A stretch of DNA of 64,000 nucleotides from Magnetococcales bacterium (GTDB lineage: Bacteria > Pseudomonadota > Magnetococcia > Magnetococcales > JADFWU01). Of this stretch, positions 45,652 to 55,241 are shown piece after piece; positions within the stretch are counted from its first letter, which is position 1; every line of letters starts with the position of its first letter. The translations under genes and the position numbers were made by a program. The DNA lies in NCBI GenBank assembly GCA_015234045.1, contig JADFWU010000002.1:62001-126000 (forward strand). Direction: 5' to 3'. The notes under the pieces are model-generated. The model did not search any database. It was not told the origin of the DNA and worked only from the letters and a program-made list of their open reading frames with translations.

Positions 45652-46134
45652 ATGAATGTTACAGATTGTATGCATATTGTCTTACACCGACCTGAAATTC
45701 CACCAAATACTGGAAATATTCAGCGTATATGTGCAGTTACAGGTGCAATACTTCATCTGGTTGGTCCAATAAAATTTCGGATGGATGAAGCCTCGGTAAA
45801 ACGGGCTGGATTGGACTATCGAGAGTGGGCTGAGGTACGCATGTACGATGACTGGCACGCATACAGCGCACAACATCCACCGGATGAGCGCTTATTTGCA
45901 CTTAGTTCAAAGGGTGAAAAACGGTATGCCGACATCAATTTCCAACCGGGAGACAGACTCCTGTTCGGTTCAGAATCCAAAGGATTGCCACCAGAGCTAC
46001 ACCAAGTCTGTGCAGGGCGCACTCTACGCATTCCAATGACTCAACCGGCCAGGAGTCTCAATCTGGCAAACTGTGTCTCAATCGTCTTGTATGAGGCTCT
46101 ACGGCAGCAGAACTTCACCAATTTGATCGGTTAA
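45652..46134 (+). CDS. trmL: tRNA (cytidine/uridine-34-2'-O)-methyltransferase
   Basis: A 160-residue SPOUT-class methyltransferase that modifies the wobble base of certain leucine tRNAs in E. coli. Visible motifs are HRPEIPPNTGNIQRICAV, LFGSESKGLP and IPM...SLNLANCVSIVLYEALR, forming the trefoil-knot SAM site. Length is typical. An ATG at 45670 is an alternative start closer to the conserved region. The gene is convergent with the DsbA-like gene, only 17 bp between stops. Confidence 0.92.
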   Translation: MNVTDCMHIVLHRPEIPPNTGNIQRICAVTGAILHLVGPIKFRMDEASVKRAGLDYREWAEVRMYDDWHAYSAQHPPDERLFALSSKGEKRYADINFQPGDRLLFGSESKGLPPELHQVCAGRTLRIPMTQPARSLNLANCVSIVLYEALRQQNFTNLIG

Positions 46135-46151
46135 GAGCCACATCACGGCGA

Positions 46152-47156
46152 TTATTTCTTTGCCAATTCCTTATCAATCACTTTCTTGAACTCAGAGAAG
46201 GGGACCGCACCAACAAGTCTGAACCCATTGATGAAGAAGCTGGGCGTTCCGGTCACACCGAGGCGCTCACCTTCTTTCATATCGTCTGCAAGACGTTGGG
46301 CATATTTTCCGCTGTCCAGGCATGTTTCAAACTGAGTTTGATCCAGCTTCAGTTCAGTCGCGATTGCTTTATACTCGGCATCAGTCAAACGGGAGGGGCT
46401 GTCAAACAGGATGTCATGGTAGGGCCAGAATTTACCCTGATCATGGGCACACATGGACGCTTCAGACGCTTTAGGCGCTTTTTTATGAAATGGTAGTGGG
46501 TAGTGACGGAAAATAAAGCGTATTTTGCCAGGGTAGGCTTGGTCCACTTTCTCAAGTGTCGGTTGTGCACGGCGACAATAGGGGCATTCAAAGTCAGAAA
46601 ATTCAATAATGGTAATCGGGGCTTCTGCCGGACCTTTGGCAGGTTCCATAGCGCCTTTGACGGTGAAGTGGGGCGGTAATGGCCCTTCCAGCGTGATCTC
46701 GGCATTGTACTTTTTGCGGAGCGTTTTGAAAAATTCCAGTTCAGATGCGCCACCTCGTTGATTGGTTAGAAACTCTCTGACCTGTTCTTCCATGCCAACA
46801 CCGCCATTGGGTAGTTTCTCACCATTGGCTTTCATGAAGAGGCTTAACTCTTCGTCACTGACCGGAGTGATTTTGCTGGTGACCTCTTTTTCCCAGAGTG
46901 CTTCTGTGGACAGGCCACGGGCTTTGGCCTCTTTTTCAAGCAAATGATTGTGAACCAGCTCAACCAGTGCATTTAAACGCAGTTTGTGTCTCTTTTCCGC
47001 CAGATCATACAGTTGACCGGAGATCATTTTATCCAGTTCAGTCACTGTCATTTTCCAGCTGCCTACTTGGGCCGCGACAGTTTCCGCTTGTGCTGTTCCC
47101 TGAAATGCCAACAAGGCTAAAGCGGTTATAAATGTTATCATACGAATGCGTTTCAT
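46152..47156 (-). CDS. DsbA/DsbG-like periplasmic thioredoxin with SurA-like N-terminus
   Basis: A 334-residue exported protein. The signal peptide starts MKRIRMITFITALALLAF with cleavage near QAE; ATG 47156 has AGGATA upstream. Residues about 30-150 are helical and resemble the N-terminal domain of SurA-like chaperones (LNALVELVHNHLLEKEAKARG). A DsbA-family thioredoxin domain follows, with redox site CPYC in DFECPYCRRAQ and the cis-Pro loop GVTGTPSFFING. It probably makes or repairs disulphides in periplasmic proteins, perhaps for the neighbouring cytochromes, though no context proves it. Confidence 0.85.
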   Translation of the reverse strand: MKRIRMITFITALALLAFQGTAQAETVAAQVGSWKMTVTELDKMISGQLYDLAEKRHKLRLNALVELVHNHLLEKEAKARGLSTEALWEKEVTSKITPVSDEELSLFMKANGEKLPNGGVGMEEQVREFLTNQRGGASELEFFKTLRKKYNAEITLEGPLPPHFTVKGAMEPAKGPAEAPITIIEFSDFECPYCRRAQPTLEKVDQAYPGKIRFIFRHYPLPFHKKAPKASEASMCAHDQGKFWPYHDILFDSPSRLTDAEYKAIATELKLDQTQFETCLDSGKYAQRLADDMKEGERLGVTGTPSFFINGFRLVGAVPFSEFKKVIDKELAKK

Positions 47157-47210
47157 AATGAATATCCTGATCAACCGCCGTGAGGCGGGTTAATTAAAAT
47201 GGTTGAATAT

Positions 47211-47639
47211 CTAGCTGTATAGCTCAAAAGCACGTTTGCGGAATGATGAGACCATTTGTTTGGTAGCCTGGCTGAACACCGGTCCCAGACTCAAATCCAT
47301 AAGTCTACTTTTGAATCTGAAATCAATGGAGAAGTCGATGCGGGTTTGAGTGGGTCCCAACTCTTGAAAACTCCAGACGCTTTCAAGATGTTTGAACGGA
47401 CCTTTTTCCAAGCTGATTCGCACTTCCTTTCCAGGGATAAGTCGATCAACCGTATGAAAGGTTTCACGAAATCCTTTAAAGGAGAAGGTCATCTCCGCAA
47501 TAAACTGTTCCGGTGTTTCATTACGTTTTGTCGCATGGGAACACCAGGGAATAAATTCAGGGTAGGCATCCATATCCACGACAAGGTTATACATTTGTTG
47601 AGGCGTGAACGGGACTGTCTCTGATGCACTGGCTTTCAT
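47211..47639 (-). CDS. RatA/COQ10-like START-domain protein (copy 1)
   Basis: A 142-residue protein of the COQ10/RatA family: MYNLVVDMDAYPEFIPWC near the start, FKGFRETFHTVDRL in the middle and a C-terminal helix AFELYS. Relatives bind ubiquinone (COQ10, mitochondria) or are described as the RatA ribosome-association factor in E. coli. With a bc1 operon 2 kb away, quinone binding is the more attractive guess, but that is context only. Tandem with a second copy upstream. Confidence 0.82.
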   Translation of the reverse strand: MKASASETVPFTPQQMYNLVVDMDAYPEFIPWCSHATKRNETPEQFIAEMTFSFKGFRETFHTVDRLIPGKEVRISLEKGPFKHLESVWSFQELGPTQTRIDFSIDFRFKSRLMDLSLGPVFSQATKQMVSSFRKRAFELYS

Positions 47640-47669
47640 GATCGTTTATCTCGTCAGCTATTATTATAA

Positions 47670-48104
47670 TCAGGGATAAAGCATGTTGGCCCGTTTACGG
47701 AAAGCAGACACCATCTGTTTTGCCGCATGGGTAAAAACGGGCCCGATAGTCATGTTCATCAATCGGCTTTTAAACTGAAAGTCGATGGAGAAATCAACGC
47801 GAGCGCCATTGCCGTTTGGCAGTTCAGCAAACACCCAGCTGCTTTCCAGATGTCGAAAAGGGCCGCGTCTGAGAGCGATATCAACACGCTTATTGGGGAC
47901 ATAGCGATCTTGGGTCCGAAAAGATTCCCGGATGCCTTTGAAGGAGACGGTCAATTCAGCCATGAACTGGCCTTCCTGATCATCGTAGCGCCGTGCAGCG
48001 ACACACCAAGGCAGAAATTCTGGATAGCGATCGACATCCACTACCAGTCCGTACATCTGTTCGCACGAAAATTTAACGTTTTCAGTCAATGTGATACGAG
48101 GCAT
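47670..48104 (-). CDS. RatA/COQ10-like START-domain protein (copy 2)
   Basis: A 144-residue paralogue of the next gene: MYGLVVDVDRYPEFLPWC, FKGIRESFRTQDRYVP, FDF-type strand FSIDFQFKSRLMNMTIGPVF. The ATG at 48104 was chosen by alignment with its neighbour; the frame is open to 48194 with a possible ATG at 48152. The two copies share the ends of most motifs but differ clearly through the middle, so the duplication is not recent. Confidence 0.78.
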   Translation of the reverse strand: MPRITLTENVKFSCEQMYGLVVDVDRYPEFLPWCVAARRYDDQEGQFMAELTVSFKGIRESFRTQDRYVPNKRVDIALRRGPFRHLESSWVFAELPNGNGARVDFSIDFQFKSRLMNMTIGPVFTHAAKQMVSAFRKRANMLYP

Positions 48105-48397
48105 AAACCAATCCAGCTTGGCCAATTGATACGAGGGGGCTTGATCCAACATAAACATATTGGATTCAATCAATTTACTGAAGTGCCAACCCAACTTTAG
48201 CGTGATACCTTAGCATGGTATAAACAGGATGTGTAGACGCATGCCAACAAAGAGACACTATAAGGCAATGGTGGAATCTACGTCCAGACTTCATGCCTAT
48301 TACGTGCACTCTCTCTATTTGTTTGCGCTTGTTTTGAGAATGGTACTGTGTCCATAGTGAAAGCCAATGACCACATTTTTCGATTCATGGATGAGAC

Positions 48398-51300
48398 GTG
48401 AGCCAAGATAGATTGAGCCGAAACTCCCCTATTTCCGATGCCTTGCTTGCCAACCTCCGCGAAACCGCTGTTGACAAGATTACCATTGATCCGCGCCAGG
48501 AGTTGTTGCGCGAAATGGTTGGTCACTCCGCAGGCGTTCTAAAAAGCTTGGATACCCTGCTGTTGGAGTTGAATCATCCGTTTCGAAATTGGCGTATGAT
48601 TCTGCCTGAGCTGCGCGTATTCATGGTTAAAAATGTCCGGCGTTTCCTGAACCATGAAAAAGCACCGCAGGCCATGCCATTAATGGTAGAACCATTTTTT
48701 TTAGCGCTGGATGAAGTAAAAGATGATAGGTTGGCTTATAATGCATTGGAAGGTCTATGTATTTTTCTTGATCGTGTGATGAGTGTTGTGAAGGATCATG
48801 CCCCTTTGATCCCCGTTTGGAATGGTATTCTATCTCAATTTAATGGGTTGTCCGATCAGTATCTTTTTCTATTGGCTCAAAGTTATACGCCGTTAAAAAA
48901 CAGCTTGGTCAGTTTGATCAAACAGGCAACCAGTGCTTCCCCCGATGAAGTGTTGACTGTTTTAGATCCTGTTACAGTCCGTAGCTTGAGTGTGCGGATG
49001 TACATGATTACCTATCGTTATTGGCTTGATCAGACAGATCCTGCATCATTTTCACCGGAGATCCATCTCGACTCTTTAGCGCGTATTTCTCACCCTGCCT
49101 TGGAGCAGTATCGACGTGATTTGAATCGGTTGGAGGGTATGGCATCCACTTCCGGTTTCTTGGAACCCAAGGCGGCATTCGTACACCTTTTTGATCTTTT
49201 TTCTCTACCTTCATTCCTTGATATCATTAGAAATTATCGGGATACGGCTCAACAGCTTGGTCAATGCCTTGCTAAAGAAGATAGCTTGGAAAATGGCGCA
49301 CGGAGGATGGCTATCCGTAGACTGCGTTTCATGTTCCATATTCTGGAAGTTGAAGGGCTGTTATTGATCCATGAAGAGACATTGCGTGAAGTGAACCGGA
49401 GTTTGGTGCATCTGGTTAAACTGAGGCAAAGTCAAGGGGATTTGGTCGCCTTCTTTGATCGAACATTCTGCTTTTTAAACGCTAATGTAGAACGATATCC
49501 TCAGACAACACTTCAATGTATTGAGGTGTTGGGTACTGAGGTGTTTAAACATCAGAACAGCTATCTCATTGAGGCGTTTCTTGAACAGGCGGTTCGATTT
49601 GGTTTTCAGTATAGCTATGTCAAAGGTGTGGGTTCTGACTGGCAGCCTATTTTGAATCCGGCACATCTTTACAATATCAGAGTCTGGCTTAATCTGATTG
49701 TTCAGCACCCCTGGTGGTACTCAACACTTCTTTCCGCACTGATAATCAATATGCGTCTGACTGGCACCTGTATTCGAGATACGGATCTGTTTCAAAAAGA
49801 GATAACAAAACTGCTCAACAGCACGATTCAGCCCGTCTTTAACCTGGTTAAACAATTCACTAGACAACTACCTGTTTATTATAACGAAATCGGTGCTGAA
49901 GGTGCATTGCGTGATGTCTCGACCGAGCTGGATGAATTGCATCGTCGTAAGGATAGCCTGATCCATTTTTTGCGAAAGCAGTGTCATGTTGAAAGTACCA
50001 ATCTGACCGTGCATTTGGTGAAGGCCGTTTTTCAGTTTTGGCGTAAAAAAGATCGTACAGGTCTTGGACCGTTTATTCCTGAAGCTCTGTTGGAAGATGT
50101 GCATGCTCATGGAGAATATTTTGATGATGTACATACGATTATCAAAGCATTGCATGATGAAGGCGCTTTTCAACAGGAAGAGGAGTTGTATAACTGGGAT
50201 TTAAAAGAGGCCAAAGAGCGCATCAACGCATTTAGCAATACCTCTTCAACGGAACGCAGGCGGGTGTATCTGTTGCTGCGTCTCTATCAGTTGCTCAATC
50301 ACAAATACAATCTTGGCCATCACGGTTTGCGTGTGATGTTGGAGGAGGCGGCTCAAGCAGGTGTTCAGGATGCAGAGCGGTTGATTCCGTTGTTGACAGA
50401 CGATAAAAATACCCGTTTTGAGCGGTTGGATCTGCTCCTTAGCGTGTTGGAGGCCTTGAAAGAGGTGATTCTCAGTGCAGAAAAATTTCCAGCGGTCGAG
50501 GAGATTTTTCAAAAACGCCATATCGCCGTTGGTATCCCATCAGTCTATGGGCGTTACAATGAGCGCAAATTTGATTCCCTGTCGCTCAGTTTCCGCTTGG
50601 AGAATCTGGCGCGCATTGAACTTGAAAAACTCTCAAGCAAGATTCCAGAAAAATTTATTACTCGCGGTGTTTTTTTTAGAGTAGTCAAGTATTTACAATT
50701 CTTTTTACGCGCTCTGGCATTGGATGGTGTTAGCTCAAGAAAGCTGACCAATCAGCTTGATACTTTGAAGCGGGCTTTGGATCTGAATCAATTCTCATTT
50801 CATCAGTATCTGGATATTTTCAAAGGTTTTTCCGATGGTGTTAAAGATGTTGTCTACACCTATTATACCAGTCATCATCGAGATAACCTCGCCGCCATTG
50901 TGCCGCACATTCCCAAAGACGCGTTAATCAATAAATATCAGATGCTCAGGGATTCAGATACGGCGGCAACGTTGGAGCGGATCAGTGAAGCCTTTATCCG
51001 TGACATGATGTCAGAAACATTCGGTCTTCAGGCGTTTGATAATTTTATCACCCATGTTGGATGGGCATTGGCAGAGCAGGAGCGGGAACTAACGCCCGCT
51101 GCTTTAAATGAACTGATGACCTACGATCCGGTGAGGCTATTTTGTAATATTCATAGGCCTTACAGACTGTCGGCCAATCTCATTTCACTGGGAAACAAGG
51201 GCTTTCAACTTTCAGAATTGGTCAATCATGGATGTCCTGTACCGCCTGGCTTTGTGCTCACCACAGAATACTACCGCTGCCGTAAATTGATTCGCAGTTA

Positions 51301-52678
51301 TTTGCCCGCTCAAAATGACTATATCAAGCAGCTCAAACAGCATGTAAAACTTATTGAACAACAGACAGACAGTCAATTTGGTTCACCGGATACGCCTTTG
51401 CTACTTTCGGTGCGAAGTGGTGCGCTGATCTCCATGCCCGGCATGATGCAGACGGTTCACAATGTGGGTATTACGCCTGAAATCGTTTTAAACCTTGAAA
51501 AGACTTCGGGCTTTTTTGCATGGGATAACTATCGGCGCTTTATCCAATCCTGGAGCATGTCTTTTGGTGTAGAGCGCTCAGTATTCAATAATCTGATGCG
51601 TAGTGCTAAAAGTCATCACGGTATTGCCAAGAAAAAGGAGTTTACGCCCGGTCAGATGCGTAATCTCGCCTATGCCTATCTGGATGCCGCAGCAGATCAG
51701 GGAGTTGTTATCCCAATAGATCCTTGGGAACAGTTGACCTATGCCATCTTACGCGTACTTCAATCCTGGCAGACGCCTAAAGCACGAGAGTACAGGCGTT
51801 TGTTGGGTATCTCCAATGAGTGGGGAACCGCCGTGGTCATACAGAATATGGTCTATGGCAATATCGGAGAGCATACCGGTTCTGGTGTGTTGTTTACTGC
51901 ACATCCGCATCGAAAGCTGAATCGTGTGGTGCTGTGGGGAGATTACACCACATGTAGTCAGGGTGAAGATATCGTTGGTGGGCTGGTGGCGACTCGGCCT
52001 ATATCACGGGAACAGTGTCAATATACTGGTCGCGATCCTGATATGTCATTGGAGGTCTGTTTTCCTCAGATCTTTAAGCGGTTATTGACCATATCCCGTG
52101 ATTTGGTCTATGAAAAACATTGGAATCCTCAGGAGATCGAATTTACCTTTGATGGTCCTGAACATGACAATCTTTTTCTGTTGCAAACCCGAGATATGGT
52201 TACGGTTAAGACACGCCACGCCATCATTCAGGCGTTCAAGAATAGCCAAGCGCTGGAGAGTGTCCGATTGGCTCGAGGATTGGGTGTCAGTGGTGGTGCT
52301 TTGTGTGGACGTGTTGTTTTCAACCAGAAACAGATTGATTCGCTGAAAAGCAAGGACCCGGATGTGCCGCTTATTTTGGTGCGATACGATACCGTTCCCG
52401 ATGATATTCGCCATATTTCCCGAACTTTGGGACTGTTGACTGCACGAGGTGGTCAAACTTCTCATGCTGCGGTCGTGGCGGCTCGGCTGGAAAAGACCTG
52501 TGTGGTTGGGTGTGAACGGCTGACTATTCATCGTGATAAGACAAGTTGCGATATCAGTGGTACGACTTTTAAAATGGGAGACTATATCAGTATTGATGGA
52601 CTAAGTGGTATGATTTATAAAGGAAAACATGAAATAGTATCCAGTTTCTCAACGGCAGGTGGCTCAACGGATGTATAA
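48398..52678 (+). CDS. PPDK-like protein with large N-terminal extension and no PEP barrel
   Basis: A 1426-residue protein from GTG 48398. Residues about 1-930 are largely helical and match nothing I recognise. From about 932 it is unmistakably pyruvate phosphate dikinase-like: GNKGFQLSELVNHGCPVPPGF, LLSVRSGALISMPGMMQT (near 1004), PWEQLTYAILRVLQSW, GTAVVIQNMVYGNIGEHTGSG and LLQTRDM form the ATP-binding part. A swivelling phosphohistidine domain follows, with GGQTSHAAVVAARL (His near 1355). It stops there: the C-terminal TIM barrel that binds PEP/pyruvate in PPDK and PEP synthase is absent. It may therefore pass phosphate from ATP to another acceptor, possibly through the N-terminal region. 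The GAPDH gene follows after 150 bp. Confidence 0.8.
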   Translation: MSQDRLSRNSPISDALLANLRETAVDKITIDPRQELLREMVGHSAGVLKSLDTLLLELNHPFRNWRMILPELRVFMVKNVRRFLNHEKAPQAMPLMVEPFFLALDEVKDDRLAYNALEGLCIFLDRVMSVVKDHAPLIPVWNGILSQFNGLSDQYLFLLAQSYTPLKNSLVSLIKQATSASPDEVLTVLDPVTVRSLSVRMYMITYRYWLDQTDPASFSPEIHLDSLARISHPALEQYRRDLNRLEGMASTSGFLEPKAAFVHLFDLFSLPSFLDIIRNYRDTAQQLGQCLAKEDSLENGARRMAIRRLRFMFHILEVEGLLLIHEETLREVNRSLVHLVKLRQSQGDLVAFFDRTFCFLNANVERYPQTTLQCIEVLGTEVFKHQNSYLIEAFLEQAVRFGFQYSYVKGVGSDWQPILNPAHLYNIRVWLNLIVQHPWWYSTLLSALIINMRLTGTCIRDTDLFQKEITKLLNSTIQPVFNLVKQFTRQLPVYYNEIGAEGALRDVSTELDELHRRKDSLIHFLRKQCHVESTNLTVHLVKAVFQFWRKKDRTGLGPFIPEALLEDVHAHGEYFDDVHTIIKALHDEGAFQQEEELYNWDLKEAKERINAFSNTSSTERRRVYLLLRLYQLLNHKYNLGHHGLRVMLEEAAQAGVQDAERLIPLLTDDKNTRFERLDLLLSVLEALKEVILSAEKFPAVEEIFQKRHIAVGIPSVYGRYNERKFDSLSLSFRLENLARIELEKLSSKIPEKFITRGVFFRVVKYLQFFLRALALDGVSSRKLTNQLDTLKRALDLNQFSFHQYLDIFKGFSDGVKDVVYTYYTSHHRDNLAAIVPHIPKDALINKYQMLRDSDTAATLERISEAFIRDMMSETFGLQAFDNFITHVGWALAEQERELTPAALNELMTYDPVRLFCNIHRPYRLSANLISLGNKGFQLSELVNHGCPVPPGFVLTTEYYRCRKLIRSYLPAQNDYIKQLKQHVKLIEQQTDSQFGSPDTPLLLSVRSGALISMPGMMQTVHNVGITPEIVLNLEKTSGFFAWDNYRRFIQSWSMSFGVERSVFNNLMRSAKSHHGIAKKKEFTPGQMRNLAYAYLDAAADQGVVIPIDPWEQLTYAILRVLQSWQTPKAREYRRLLGISNEWGTAVVIQNMVYGNIGEHTGSGVLFTAHPHRKLNRVVLWGDYTTCSQGEDIVGGLVATRPISREQCQYTGRDPDMSLEVCFPQIFKRLLTISRDLVYEKHWNPQEIEFTFDGPEHDNLFLLQTRDMVTVKTRHAIIQAFKNSQALESVRLARGLGVSGGALCGRVVFNQKQIDSLKSKDPDVPLILVRYDTVPDDIRHISRTLGLLTARGGQTSHAAVVAARLEKTCVVGCERLTIHRDKTSCDISGTTFKMGDYISIDGLSGMIYKGKHEIVSSFSTAGGSTDV

Positions 52679-52829
52679 GATTTTTCACTCAACGCACCAT
52701 TTTCTGGAGGTTGGGTTAAGAAGTGTGTAGAATGGCATTTTTCCTTCAAAGAGCCTTGTTTTGAATTCCTGAATTCCGGAATTTTAACGTGGCTCCCAAT
52801 CAGGCTATCAATCTAGAGGAATGCGACAG

Positions 52830-54056
52830 ATGAAGCTTGGCATTAACGGCATGGGGCGTATCGGGAAACTGTCTCTTTGGCACCATGTGGCCCGCAAACA
52901 TTTTTCTGAAATCGTCGTCAATGTTGGTCGTGAGGTGGGGTGTAGCCTCAGTGATTTGGCACAAGTCCTGGAGAAAGATACCAGCTATGGCCGGTTGAGT
53001 AACTTTATCAATGGCTACAAAGGCGGTCAGGTAATCGAAAACCTGGACGAAGCTGCTGGCTCCATGACGGTTAACGGAATTCCCGTTACTTTCCTACGTC
53101 AAAATCGCAATCCCAAGGATATTGGTTGGCGCGATCAGAACGTGCGGTTGGTGGTGGATACCACAGGTGTGTTTTCTGATCCCACTGTGAGTGGTGATGA
53201 CCAACGTGGCTCTCTGCGTGGTCACCTTGAAGCGGGTGCCGAGAAGGTTGTACTTTCCGCACCTTTCAAGATCAAGGATCAGGGGCGTTCCATGCCTGAA
53301 GATGCTGTGACAACTGTCATGGGCATCAATGAGACCGATTATGATGCGGGTCGCCATTCGGTGATCTCTGGTGCATCCTGTACCACAACCTGTTTGGCAC
53401 ACATGATCAAGCCATTGCTTGATTACTATGGTGTCGAGCGGATTCTTTCTGCCTCCATGGTGACGGTACATGCTGCCACGGGTAGCCAGAAGGTTTTGGA
53501 TGCTGTGCCCAAGACTGGCTCAAAAGATCTGCGTAAGAATCGATCCATTCTCAACAATATCATCCTTACCACAACCGGTGCGGCCAAAGCGCTGAGATTG
53601 GTGATTCCTGAAATGGGTGAAATCGGATTTATGGCTGAGTCGGTGCGTGTGCCGACCTCTACCGGTTCGCTGACCATTCTGACTCTCAATCTTCAATCCA
53701 ACGATCCCGATGATCCAATTAACCGGGAGAATATCAACCGTCTCTATCGTGAAGCCGCTGCGGGTGAGGCCAAAGGATTGCTGGAATTCACCGAGAAGCA
53801 GAATGTTTCTTCAGACATCATCGGATTCCCAAGTGCTGCGACCATCATTGAAGGTACAGAAACGCATACCCGTACCGCTTTTACCCGCTTGAATCTGAGT
53901 AAAATGCCGGGGATGCCTGATGGTGTGGACCTTTCCAATGTCAAGGTGCCGGTCACTCAGGCTGTGATCTATGGTTGGTATGATAATGAATTGGGTAGCT
54001 ATACCAATATGCTGGCCGACCTGATGGTAGAAAATATCGCTAAAAAAATGCTGTGA
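52830..54056 (+). CDS. Glyceraldehyde-3-phosphate dehydrogenase, long divergent type
   Basis: A 408-residue GAPDH, longer than the usual ~335. It keeps GINGMGRIGK (NAD-binding), the catalytic Cys in SGASCTTTCLAHM (usual form SNASCTTNCLAP), the catalytic His in MVTVHAATGSQ, and SRPTSTG-like RVPTSTGSLTIL. Extra segments sit near the N-terminus and before the Cys. ATG 52830 is preferred over 52821 because the AGAGGA site (52815-52820) is directly against the earlier ATG. A strong terminator follows. It probably works in glycolysis/gluconeogenesis with pgi nearby, but the altered signature leaves substrate and cofactor open. Confidence 0.82.
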   Translation: MKLGINGMGRIGKLSLWHHVARKHFSEIVVNVGREVGCSLSDLAQVLEKDTSYGRLSNFINGYKGGQVIENLDEAAGSMTVNGIPVTFLRQNRNPKDIGWRDQNVRLVVDTTGVFSDPTVSGDDQRGSLRGHLEAGAEKVVLSAPFKIKDQGRSMPEDAVTTVMGINETDYDAGRHSVISGASCTTTCLAHMIKPLLDYYGVERILSASMVTVHAATGSQKVLDAVPKTGSKDLRKNRSILNNIILTTTGAAKALRLVIPEMGEIGFMAESVRVPTSTGSLTILTLNLQSNDPDDPINRENINRLYREAAAGEAKGLLEFTEKQNVSSDIIGFPSAATIIEGTETHTRTAFTRLNLSKMPGMPDGVDLSNVKVPVTQAVIYGWYDNELGSYTNMLADLMVENIAKKML

Positions 54057-54081
54057 TCTTTAGATCATTCATTTGTAGGAT

Positions 54082-54129
54082 ATGAAAAATTGCGCTGTTC
54101 ATCCTGGTATGAGCAGCGCAATTTTTCAT
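54082..54129 (+). terminator. Terminator after the GAPDH gene
   Basis: A 21-bp stem: ATGAAAAATTGCGCTG.. (54082-54102) pairs with ..CAGCGCAATTTTTCAT (54109-54129), one G-T pair, 6-nt loop. Runs of A and T at the ends would let it work in either direction. Confidence 0.8.
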
Positions 54130-54172
54130 TTAGGATTGAATGGGAATAAGTTGGGCCTTCAAGGAAAGTGCC

Positions 54173-55186
54173 ATGAGAATTTTGGTTACAGGTGCAGCGG
54201 GTTTTATTGGTTTTCATCTCTCTAAGGCGCTTTTGGAGCGTGGCGATACCGTTGTTGGGATTGATAATTTAAATGATTACTACGATGTTCAGATAAAAAA
54301 AGATCGGCTTGCCATTCTTGAAGCGTTTGATCAATTTGAATTTAAATTGATGGATATGGCTGATCGACCAGCCATGGAAGAATTGTTTAAAAAAGGGCGC
54401 TTTAAACGGGTGGTTAATTTAGCTGCTCAGGCGGGTGTTCGGTACTCAATTGAAAATCCACATGCCTATGTGGATAGTAATGTGGTTGGATTTGTTAATC
54501 TACTGGAAGGGTGTCGTCATACCGGTGTTCAACATCTGGTGTTTGCTTCCTCAAGCTCGATTTATGGCGCCAGTACCAAAGTACCTTATTCGGTTGCTGA
54601 TCGGGTCGATCATCCGGTTTCTATCTATGCAGCCAGTAAAAAATCCAATGAATTGATGGCACATTCCTATGCACATCTATTTGATTTGGCAGTAACGGGC
54701 ATTCGTTATTTTACCGTCTATGGTCCTTGGGGCCGTCCTGACATGGCGTTCTTCAAGTTTACCAATAAAATTCTTAAAGACGAACCGATTGATGTTTACA
54801 ATTATGGGCGTCATCGTCGGGATTTTACCTATATTGATGATGTCATTGAAGGCACGGTTCGAGTGCTGGATCGGGTTGCTTGCGGCGATACAGAGTGGTC
54901 CAGTGATGATCCTAATCCACAAAGCAGTTATGCGCCGTATCGGATCTATAATTTGGGTAACAACTCAACAGTTGAGTTGATGGACTATATTAAGACATTG
55001 GAAGAACTGCTTGGAAAAGAAGCAAAAAAGAATATGCGTCCGTTGCAACCTGGTGACGTTATTGAAACATATGCGGATGTAGAGAGCTTGGTGAATGAAA
55101 TTGGTTTTCAACCCAAGACCACTACGCGAGAAGGGTTGTCTCGGTTTGTGGATTGGTATCGAGACTATTACGATATGAAAGCGTAA
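54173..55186 (+). CDS. UDP-glucuronate 4-epimerase
   Basis: A 337-residue short-chain dehydrogenase/reductase that would interconvert UDP-glucuronate and UDP-galacturonate for surface polysaccharide. It shows the NAD loop TGAAGFIGFHL, NLAAQAGVRYSIENP, the SSSSIYGAS strand and the catalytic YAASKK, then TVYGPWGRPDMA, a segment typical of the LpsL/CapI UDP-glucuronate epimerase group. ATG 54173 has AAGGAA 6 nt upstream; an earlier in-frame start at 54140 does not. It is flanked by terminators on both sides, so monocistronic. Confidence 0.9.
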   Translation: MRILVTGAAGFIGFHLSKALLERGDTVVGIDNLNDYYDVQIKKDRLAILEAFDQFEFKLMDMADRPAMEELFKKGRFKRVVNLAAQAGVRYSIENPHAYVDSNVVGFVNLLEGCRHTGVQHLVFASSSSIYGASTKVPYSVADRVDHPVSIYAASKKSNELMAHSYAHLFDLAVTGIRYFTVYGPWGRPDMAFFKFTNKILKDEPIDVYNYGRHRRDFTYIDDVIEGTVRVLDRVACGDTEWSSDDPNPQSSYAPYRIYNLGNNSTVELMDYIKTLEELLGKEAKKNMRPLQPGDVIETYADVESLVNEIGFQPKTTTREGLSRFVDWYRDYYDMKA

Positions 55187-55191
55187 GATCC

Positions 55192-55227
55192 AATTCTGAT
55201 CCTGTTCCTAAAGACAGGATCAGAATT
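55192..55227. terminator. Bidirectional terminator
   Basis: Perfect 14-bp stem AATTCTGATCCTGT (55192-55205) / ACAGGATCAGAATT (55214-55227) with an 8-nt loop, followed by TCTTTGAG. It lies between the convergent epimerase and carbamoyltransferase genes. Confidence 0.75.
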
Positions 55228-55241
55228 CTTTGAGAATCTCA

